The notes beneath the pieces are model-generated. The model saw nothing but the letters and a program-made list of their open reading frames with translations. It had not been told where the DNA came from and made no database searches. 5,051 bases of DNA from Deltaproteobacteria bacterium (GTDB lineage Bacteria > Desulfobacterota > Desulfobacteria > C00003060 > C00003106), in the NCBI GenBank assembly GCA_019314005.1, contig JAFDAE010000182.1, positions 1 to 5,051 on the forward strand, given 5' to 3'. Both the position numbers and the translations under genes were made by a program. This document shows, piece after piece, positions 1 through 4,421 of this stretch (positions are counted from its first letter, which is position 1; the number at the start of each line of letters is the position of its first letter).

Positions 1-146
1 CAAGTATAAATAACTTATACATCTTGCTTGTCCTTTTGCTTGTTTTCTGTGTTCCGTCAAGGCTTACATAACTCGTTATGCGCGCCTTAACGCGCCTTGA
101 AAACAAACAAAATTTCGGCGCAATCCGTACAACTTATTTATACTTG
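1..146. repeat. Long imperfect palindrome with matching ends (MITE-like or large hairpin)
   Basis: The two ends are inverted copies. CAAGTATAAATAA at 1-13 is the exact reverse complement of 134-146, and extending inwards to 20 bases (1-20 with 127-146) gives 18 of 20 paired positions. Further nested arms follow: 34-47 pairs with 99-112 (13 of 14), TCAAGGC at 57-63 with GCCTTGA at 94-100, and ATAAC at 69-73 with GTTAT at 76-80. Near the centre CGCGCCTT is repeated directly at 81-88 and 91-98. No open reading frame is evident. Nested arms with matching termini are typical of a miniature inverted-repeat element or a structured RNA or cruciform. A target-site duplication cannot be tested because the left end coincides with the window edge, so the mobile-element reading is inference. 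Confidence 0.5.
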
Positions 147-330
147 CCTCCTAAATAGCAAATGACTGCTTTTATCAGCCGCACAGAATTGCAAAGTCCA
201 ACGCTCTTGTAAACAAAAAAACTACATGCTACTTGCAATTCCGCCTTGTGTAGTTTACAACTTCAACAGTTCTTCAATAGTAAGATATAACACAAAATCT
301 ACATTACTAAAGTAATAAAAGGAGTATTAT
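147..330. other. Non-coding leader region with interleaved inverted repeats
   Basis: Together with the palindrome at 1-146 this makes 330 bases without a gene. Two inverted repeats interlock here. GAATTGCAA at 186-194 pairs with TTGCAATTC at 233-241 and can be lengthened to 186-197 with 231-241 using one bulged base. TTGTAAAC (207-214) plus ACTACA (221-226) pairs with the uninterrupted TGTAGTTTACAA at 249-260. Because one arm of each lies inside the loop of the other, they would form either alternative folds or a pseudoknot, not two independent hairpins. Whether this is transcribed leader, an operator region or debris of a mobile element cannot be told. The rest of the stretch holds the candidate promoter and the ribosome binding site of the downstream operon. 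Confidence 0.45.
262..291 (+). promoter_or_regulatory. Candidate sigma-70-type promoter of the ExbB/ExbD/TonB operon
   Basis: TTCAAC at 262-267 and TATAAC at 286-291 are separated by 18 bases, close to the vegetative consensus in spacing and with five of six matches in the -10 box. It would start transcription near base 298, giving a leader of about 30 bases before the ATG at 331. The prediction is by eye only. A start further upstream would place the interleaved inverted repeats at 186-260 in the transcript. Confidence 0.35.
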
Positions 331-969
331 ATGAGCATCTTACAATTTATCAAGCTCTTCTTCGCCCAGGGCGGTTTCTTTATGTATGCCATTCTTATTG
401 CTTCAATATTTGGTCTGGCAATTATTATAGAACGTTTCTACAAGATAGCGGTTGGGTTCAAAATCAATTCCGGTGGCTTCATGAATGGCATATTTCAACA
501 CATCAAAAATAAGGAATTAGACCAAGCTGTTCAATTATGCGATCAATCAAGAGCCCCGCTTCCCATGATTATCAAGGCAGGCATAGGAAAACTGAACCAG
601 AGTGAAGCTGAGGTTCAAACTGCCATTGATGAAGCCACCTTAGAACAACTTCCCCGTATTTCCAAAAGAACCGAATATCTTAACATGATTGCCAATGTTG
701 CCACGTTGTTGGGACTTTTGGGAACCATTCTCGGACTCATTCAGGCTTTTCAGGCCGTAGCCCATGCAGATGCGGCACAAAAGGCCGCCATGTTGGCTGG
801 TGGGATCTCTATGGCATTGAATACAACTGCCTTTGGCTTAATTGTAGCCATCCCCTGCATGATCAGCCACTCTATACTAAATTCCATGTCCGATAGGATT
901 CTTGATGAAATCGATGAATTCTCCTTGAAGTTAATTAATTTTCTAAAACAACACCAGCTTGTCCAATGA
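331..969 (+). CDS. MotA/TolQ/ExbB family proton channel protein
   Basis: This is the inner-membrane pentameric-channel subunit of a PMF-driven ExbB-ExbD-type motor, which passes protons with its ExbD partners and energises a TonB-like effector. The 212 residues show the family layout: a first membrane segment at about 16-34 ending in an ER pair, a cytoplasmic domain at about 36-115, a second membrane segment at about 117-142 with GLLGTILGLIQAF, and a third at about 156-181 with ALNTTAFGLIVAIP. Thr132 and Thr166 align with the two pore threonines of E. coli ExbB (T148 and T181). The length is normal for this compact subfamily. The start at 331 is supported by AAAAGGAG at 317-324, six bases before the ATG. 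It is the first gene of a four-gene operon with two ExbDs and an AgmX-like TonB protein. Family assignment is firm. Which physiological system it drives (transport, envelope maintenance or motility) is not decided by the sequence. Confidence 0.93.
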   Translation: MSILQFIKLFFAQGGFFMYAILIASIFGLAIIIERFYKIAVGFKINSGGFMNGIFQHIKNKELDQAVQLCDQSRAPLPMIIKAGIGKLNQSEAEVQTAIDEATLEQLPRISKRTEYLNMIANVATLLGLLGTILGLIQAFQAVAHADAAQKAAMLAGGISMALNTTAFGLIVAIPCMISHSILNSMSDRILDEIDEFSLKLINFLKQHQLVQ

Positions 970-989
970 GGCGGTTTCCTATCTATAAT
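959..989 (+). promoter_or_regulatory. Possible internal promoter before the first ExbD
   Basis: A perfect TATAAT occurs at 984-989, with TTGTCC at 959-964 (four of six -35 matches) at a long 19-base spacing. It sits in the widest gap of the operon, 52 bases between stop 969 and ATG 1022. It could give extra transcript for the ExbD genes, but an AT-rich gap makes a chance TATAAT quite likely. Confidence 0.22.
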
Positions 990-1006
990 TCTAAATTAAA
1001 AACCGC
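971..1006 (+). other. Small hairpin in the ExbB-ExbD gap
   Basis: GCGGTTT at 971-977 pairs with AAACCGC at 1000-1006 around a 22-base AT-rich loop, beginning directly after the ExbB stop codon. No T-run follows, so it is not a standard intrinsic terminator. The following gene has no clear Shine-Dalgarno, so the hairpin might shape translation or mRNA processing and help set ExbB:ExbD ratios. That role is inference. The stem alone is modest. Confidence 0.3.
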
Positions 1007-1021
1007 GCACGGCATATTATT

Positions 1022-1492
1022 ATGATCAAACGGAAATTAAAAATACGAAAGACAAAAAAAGCTATGGAGCTTTGTATGACTCCGGCTTTGAATCTTTTTA
1101 TTATTCTCATTCCCTTCTTGTTGTTAACAGCTACATTTGTTCAAACTTCGGTGATAGATCTTTTTTTGCCGTACGGCCCCGCGCAAAAAACTCCAAAGCC
1201 TGAAACAGGAGAAAAGATTTCGCAGGAAAAATTTCTCATCCTGTGCATCGCTCCCAAGGGATTCTATATTCTTGCTTCAAATAAGCTCTTAAAAATTATT
1301 CCTAAGGGGGATGATTATGATTTCGATAAACTGGAAACTATTCTTCGAAAAGTCAAAGAAATGTTTCCGAAGCGACAAACCGTTATTATTGAATCAGAGG
1401 ATAACATTATTTACGACCACATCATTCACGCCATGGACCGATGCCGGGCCTGTGGCTTGATGAATATTACTTTAGCCGTGGGCAAAACATAA
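1022..1492 (+). CDS. ExbD/TolR family protein lacking the membrane aspartate (ExbD-1)
   Basis: This 156-residue protein has the ExbD/TolR plan: a basic cytoplasmic tail (1-17), the signature MELCMTPALNLF, one membrane segment (about 22-42), a proline-containing linker (about 50-66), and a periplasmic domain ending in VIIESEDNIIYDHIIHAMDR and GLMNITLAV, the usual ExbD C-terminal pattern. In E. coli ExbD the residue after TPLI is Asp25, needed for proton use. Here that position is Asn24, so this subunit probably cannot carry protons by the standard route and may be structural. Cysteines 18, 75, 141 and 144 are an unusual number for an ExbD. The ATG at 1022 has no strong ribosome binding site. 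An in-frame TAA at 992-994 limits the N-terminus. A later ATG at 1064 (residue 15) would remove the basic tail, so 1022 is preferred. It pairs with the Asp-containing ExbD downstream. Confidence 0.88.
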   Translation: MIKRKLKIRKTKKAMELCMTPALNLFIILIPFLLLTATFVQTSVIDLFLPYGPAQKTPKPETGEKISQEKFLILCIAPKGFYILASNKLLKIIPKGDDYDFDKLETILRKVKEMFPKRQTVIIESEDNIIYDHIIHAMDRCRACGLMNITLAVGKT

Positions 1493-1511
1493 AGAAAGAA
1501 AAGAGGCTCAC

Positions 1512-2027
1512 ATGTCCAATCAAATTATGAGAAGCAGGGTAAATCAAAGACGTCTGAGACAAATGGAGCGAAAGCGAAGATTTTCCCTTCGCTTGACACC
1601 CCTGATCGATGTATTCATAATCTTGTTGGTTTTTCTACTCAAAAATTTCTCTGCCACTCCGGATGTTTCCTTGCTGGCGAAAGATTTCCATTTACCGATC
1701 TCCACGGCCGACAAATGTCCAGAGATGTCTACTACCATCACCGCAACACAGCAATCGATTCTAATTAATGGTGAATTTGTCGATACCACTGAAAATCTCA
1801 GTTCGCAACAAGGGCTACTCAATAACAAATTGTACAAAAAACTACTCCAAAACAAAGAAAAAACCCTCTTGATTTCACGGCTCAATCCACACGTCCGATT
1901 TCAGGGCAAAATAATAATTCAGTCGGACAAAAGAATTCCGTACAAGGTTATTAAAAGGTTAATGTACACCTGTGGGCAGGCGGAATTCGGAAGAATTGCT
2001 CTTCACGTTCTTAAGAAAGAGACATAA
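1512..2027 (+). CDS. ExbD/TolR family protein with intact membrane aspartate (ExbD-2)
   Basis: This is the second ExbD-type subunit of the motor, 171 residues. The cytoplasmic tail (1-28) is strongly basic, followed by LTPLIDVFIILLVFLL with the conserved Asp33, the residue equivalent to E. coli ExbD Asp25 that couples proton flow to movement. One membrane segment spans about 31-45. The periplasmic part ends in the canonical IIIQSDKRIPYKVIKRLMYTC followed by a short beta strand. The region between about 50 and 130 is longer than in minimal ExbDs and not recognisable. AGAGG at 1502-1506, five bases before the ATG, supports the start. Only 19 bases separate it from ExbD-1, and 6 bases from the TonB-like gene, indicating co-transcription. 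Since its partner has Asn at the key position, this is the likely proton-carrying subunit of a heteromeric ExbD pair. That division of labour is inference. Confidence 0.9.
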   Translation: MSNQIMRSRVNQRRLRQMERKRRFSLRLTPLIDVFIILLVFLLKNFSATPDVSLLAKDFHLPISTADKCPEMSTTITATQQSILINGEFVDTTENLSSQQGLLNNKLYKKLLQNKEKTLLISRLNPHVRFQGKIIIQSDKRIPYKVIKRLMYTCGQAEFGRIALHVLKKET

Positions 2028-2033
2028 ACAGTA

Positions 2034-3512
2034 ATGACCCCCCCACCGTCGAAAGTAATTCCAACAAAGAAACACAAGAAGTATGCCCTACAAATAAGTA
2101 TCACCAGGAAATCGGGAAAATCCCAAAGACTTCTTGTGGTAAAGCGGGCGCTGACTGCCGGACAAAAGAAAAAAAATGATATCGTCATACAATGCCCCCT
2201 GAAAAGGTTCAACCTTTTGAAAAAAAGGGGCAACGGTTATGAACTCTTTGTTCCTGACGGCATCACCGGGATCATCCGCGCCAATAAGACAGAACCAGTA
2301 CCTCTCGATAGCCTCAGGAAATTAAATTTATTGCCTAAAAAAAGGCATGGACACATTCTTCCCATTTCCCTGGGAACCAAGGCTGAACTCACCTTTGAAA
2401 ATTGCCGGCTTAATTTGGAATATGTGCCGGTTCCGCCGCCTCCACCTCGAACTAAAACAAAGACGACCCTTCCGAAAAAATACCACTTCGGTTCTCTTGC
2501 AAGAGATCAAAAACAATTCTGGACGATGTTTCTCATTTCCTTTTTTGTACATGTATCCTTCTTGCTCTATTGCGAAACAATCCCTCTCCCCTCCGCACAT
2601 CAGACTACTCTTTCCGATGTGCCAGAAAGGTTCGTCCAACTCATTATCAAACCCAAGAGTATAATCCCTTTAGAGAAAAAACTTCAAAAACCCCTTACAT
2701 TGGACAAATCCAAACCAAAAGTTACGAAAAAATCCGCTTCAAAAAAAGAATCCAAAAAAACAGCTAAGACCACAACTAAACAAAAGGGGAAAACCGAAAA
2801 GACCGCTTCTTCAAATCAAAAGCCATCTTTGGTTGCCCAAAAAAGCGACCAGGGAATTCCAATGGATAAGCAGATAGATTTTAATTCAATCGGAATATTA
2901 GGGCAGATCTCTTCCGGTGCATCTTCCCAATCCCAGTCAGTCATTGATTCTCAGCTCGGTCTTCTTGCTGCAAATGTCATTGCTGGAGGAGACACAATAT
3001 TACACCAGGTCGAAAAGATAGTCCCTAAAGGAGAGGCTATTGGAGATCCGTATGACGATCTGCTTTTCGGAGAGGCAAGTACTTCATTGCTGGACCAGGA
3101 AATCGATAGCTTGGTGACTAAACATCAAGAAACAGATATTGTAGAACTTCCAACCCGGGGTGATGTAGGACTACAAAAAATCACAGACATAAAAACCTCC
3201 GGAACAGAAAACAAGCTGCGAACTTCAGAGGTAATTCTAGAGATGGCTGCCTCCCACAAAGCCAGTATAACTCAATGTTATAATCACGCCCTGATGCTCG
3301 ATCCTAATCTGAACGGGAGGGTTGTAGTGGAGTTTACTATTACCGCCAAGGGGGAAATCACCGAAGTCAAGATCATTGCTTCCACTCTCAATCATGTTAA
3401 TACAGGCTTGGAAGAGTGTGTTATCAATATGATTAAGCACTGGACTTTTACTGAGATCCCTCAAGGAACAACGACGGTTGTATACCCCTTTGTCTTTTTT
3501 CCTGTCCTCTAG
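2034..3512 (+). CDS. TonB-like effector: FHA-like N-terminus, membrane segment, AgmX/PglI C-terminal domain
   Basis: This 492-residue protein is the likely effector moved by the upstream ExbB/ExbD motor. Residues about 15-130 form a beta-rich cytoplasmic domain resembling the FHA-like front domain of AgmX-type proteins (for example GNGYELFVPDGITGII and GTKAELTFENCRLNLEYVP). It is followed by VPVPPPPP (131-138), one membrane segment at about 162-180, a lysine-rich periplasmic stretch (about 206-268) like the TonB spacer, and a Gly/Ser-rich segment (about 286-320). The C-terminal AgmX/PglI-type TonB domain covers about 396-492, with ITQCYNHAL, GRVVVEFTITAKGEITEV and EECVINMIKHWTF. Cys415 and Cys462 are placed as the conserved pair of this family and could form a periplasmic disulfide. 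The ATG lies 6 bases after the ExbD-2 stop. An AAGAAAGAGA stretch inside the ExbD-2 end is the only Shine-Dalgarno-like sequence, so translational coupling is likely. No outer-membrane receptor is encoded nearby, so the target is unknown. Confidence 0.87.
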   Translation: MTPPPSKVIPTKKHKKYALQISITRKSGKSQRLLVVKRALTAGQKKKNDIVIQCPLKRFNLLKKRGNGYELFVPDGITGIIRANKTEPVPLDSLRKLNLLPKKRHGHILPISLGTKAELTFENCRLNLEYVPVPPPPPRTKTKTTLPKKYHFGSLARDQKQFWTMFLISFFVHVSFLLYCETIPLPSAHQTTLSDVPERFVQLIIKPKSIIPLEKKLQKPLTLDKSKPKVTKKSASKKESKKTAKTTTKQKGKTEKTASSNQKPSLVAQKSDQGIPMDKQIDFNSIGILGQISSGASSQSQSVIDSQLGLLAANVIAGGDTILHQVEKIVPKGEAIGDPYDDLLFGEASTSLLDQEIDSLVTKHQETDIVELPTRGDVGLQKITDIKTSGTENKLRTSEVILEMAASHKASITQCYNHALMLDPNLNGRVVVEFTITAKGEITEVKIIASTLNHVNTGLEECVINMIKHWTFTEIPQGTTTVVYPFVFFPVL

Positions 3513-3525
3513 GAGGCTGTCCTAG
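3509..3525. other. Small inverted repeat spanning both convergent stop codons
   Basis: CTAGGA at 3509-3514 pairs with TCCTAG at 3520-3525 around GGCTG. The TAG of the TonB-like gene lies in one arm and the TAG of the opposing cupin gene in the other, with nine bases between stops. There is no T-run on either strand, so it is at best a weak bidirectional 3' end structure. No other terminator is visible between the two genes. Confidence 0.3.
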
Positions 3526-4247
3526 GCCCTCCCAAAATCATCCTCAAACCGCTCGATGTCGTCTTCACCAAAATAGTCACCCTGTTGAATCTCAATGAAC
3601 ACCATCTCTTCTTGTCCGGGATTTGCGACACGATGGGTCCCACCGCGGGGGATGTCAACAGACTCTCCCTTTCCAAGGGGAATCTCTTGGTCATCAAGGG
3701 TTACCACGGCATTCCCTTTGATGATATGCCAATGCTCGCTTCTTTTCTGATGGCGTTGGAGGGAAAGCCTTTTGCCCGGATAGACAGTGATCCGCTTGAC
3801 CTTGTGATCCGGCTCGTCTAACAGGACCTCATAGAACCCCCACGGGCGCTGACTCTCGTCGGACTCGTCCTCTTCAGCCTGCAGTACCTCCACGCGCATG
3901 ATATCTCCTTCGCTTACTGATTCCAGAAGCTGAGGATCATCTTCCAGTTGTCCCAGGATATTCACTTCAGTGACCAGTCGACACTCATCACCCTGGGAGA
4001 TCGGCGTCGGTCCAAAGGGGATCGCGAGAGATTGACCTTCCACCCAGAAGCAGACAGTGCCGGGATCTACCACCTGCCGCGCGTCCGGTTCCAATTCAGT
4101 CTCAACCGGCACACTGAAATAGACCTCATCTCCCCACGTATGAGCGTCCGATTCACAAGGTAACGCATCAAGCAGCTTGCGTGCAGTGGGTGTGTCCTTA
4201 AGTAGGGCGGTCACCTGACCACTACTCCAGGAAATACGAATTCGCAT
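3522..4247 (-). CDS. Fusion of TM1367-like cyclophilin-fold domain and type-II phosphomannose isomerase cupin
   Basis: Two recognisable modules lie in 241 residues. Residues 1-123 match the cyclophilin-like TM1367/DUF369 family, with HTWGDEVYF (37-44 region) and GTVCFWVEGQSLAIPFGPTP (63-82). An acidic linker (124-132) follows. Residues 134-240 match the C-terminal cupin of mannose-6-phosphate isomerase type II: RPWGFYEVL, YPGKRLSLQRHQKRSEHW (metal-ligand candidates His166, Glu171 and His205 in GGTHRVANP), and IEIQQGDYFGEDDIERF near the end. The GDP-mannose pyrophosphorylase half of bifunctional ManC/AlgA proteins is absent. The cupin might act on a mannose-type phosphosugar, but stand-alone members are poorly characterised and the ligand of the cyclophilin-like part is unknown. 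The start is well supported by AGGAGG seven bases upstream. The gene is much richer in GC than its neighbours (65% and 60% in 3841-3900 and 4021-4080), suggesting transfer. It is convergent with the TonB-like gene. Confidence 0.85.
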   Translation of the reverse strand: MRIRISWSSGQVTALLKDTPTARKLLDALPCESDAHTWGDEVYFSVPVETELEPDARQVVDPGTVCFWVEGQSLAIPFGPTPISQGDECRLVTEVNILGQLEDDPQLLESVSEGDIMRVEVLQAEEDESDESQRPWGFYEVLLDEPDHKVKRITVYPGKRLSLQRHQKRSEHWHIIKGNAVVTLDDQEIPLGKGESVDIPRGGTHRVANPGQEEMVFIEIQQGDYFGEDDIERFEDDFGRA

Positions 4248-4306
4248 AAAAAACCTCCTGCTTTTGTAATTTCATCAATTTCCGAAAGGTACTCTTGAGG
4301 CAAATT
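4247..4306 (-). pseudogene. Possible remnant of a ribbon-helix-helix (CopG-like) antitoxin
   Basis: Read on the minus strand from 4306, the frame gives NLPQEYLSEIDEITKAGGFL. This resembles the start of many ribbon-helix-helix DNA-binding proteins, where a beta strand is followed by LPxEYLxEIDxLxKxGG and then a SRSE-type helix. The second helix is missing: the frame runs out of similarity where the cupin gene's ATG lies (in another frame). No start codon or intact gene is present. The match covers only about 20 residues, so chance resemblance remains possible. The frame overlaps the end of the DUF4143-like remnant in a different frame, consistent with a junction between two decayed genes. Confidence 0.4.
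4254..4260 (-). promoter_or_regulatory. Strong Shine-Dalgarno of the cyclophilin-cupin gene
   Basis: On the minus strand CAGGAGG precedes the ATG (4247-4245) by six bases of mostly T. It is the strongest ribosome binding site in the window and fixes the start. The same bases are part of a remnant reading frame (KAGG codons), so the site may have been provided by older coding DNA. Confidence 0.7.
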
Positions 4307-4377
4307 AAGCCCTTTAAAAAGTCACGGGTTACGGTTTCTCCTGATTTGGTTTCAATCGTACAAATTGTCAATCCAGT
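4303..4377 (-). pseudogene. Remnant of the C-terminal region of a DUF4143-type AAA ATPase
   Basis: On the minus strand the open stretch after TAA (4380-4378) reads TIETKSGETVTRDFLKGL. This matches the hallmark near the C-terminus of DUF4143/AAA ATPases, commonly seen as IEIKSGxTxxxDFFKGL. That motif is distinctive of the nuclease-fold-like end of these proteins, which are often accessory genes in variable regions. Here only about 25 codons survive, and the frame is closed upstream by TAA. The stretch is read in the same direction as the Fic gene (4422-5051) and the cupin gene. It was either left by a deletion or inserted as a fragment. The family assignment is from memory of the motif and needs a profile search. 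Confidence 0.5.
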
Positions 4378-4394
4378 TTACAATTTGTACGATT
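4354..4394. repeat. Perfect 15-base inverted repeat downstream of the Fic gene
   Basis: AATCGTACAAATTGT at 4354-4368 is the exact reverse complement of 4380-4394, with an 11-base spacer. On the plus strand the second arm runs into five T residues (4393-4397), so it resembles an intrinsic terminator for plus-strand transcription, though the arms are AT-rich (4 GC of 15). On the minus strand no T-run follows, so it is a poor terminator for Fic. A TTGACA on the minus strand (4371-4366) overlaps one arm, which would suit an operator over a cupin-gene promoter, but no good -10 follows (CAAATC at 17 bases). The function is undecided among terminator, operator and mobile-element scar. Confidence 0.6.
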
Positions 4395-4421
4395 TTTCCT
4401 CCCTGAAGGGATGGAATGTTA

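Noticed and set aside
57..260. Integron attC site suggested by GTCCAAC (196-202), GTTATGC-like and CCTTAAC-like words in the palindromic leader
   Set aside because: No matching GTTRRRY end is found at a proper distance, and the arms do not place R and L boxes in the attC order.
1544..1885. Minus-strand open frame opposite ExbD-2
   Set aside because: It is antisense to a conserved ExbD sequence and has no recognisable motif, so it is a shadow of the real gene.
2347..2767. Plus-strand frames overlapping the TonB-like gene in other phases
   Set aside because: They lie wholly within a gene whose domain layout is clear and have no family features.
2700..2820. A-rich lysine-codon tract as a possible frameshift site
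   Set aside because: The reading frame continues intact to the conserved C-terminal domain, and Lys-rich linkers are normal in TonB-like proteins.
3585..4163. Plus-strand frames opposite the cyclophilin-cupin gene
   Set aside because: The minus strand has two clear domains and a strong ribosome binding site, and the plus-strand frames are by-products of its higher GC.
4399..4412. Short palindrome TCCCTGAAGGGA with neighbouring ATGGAATGTTACTAC, reminiscent of a CRISPR repeat
   Set aside because: It occurs once, with a five-base stem and no spacer-repeat periodicity, so there is no array.
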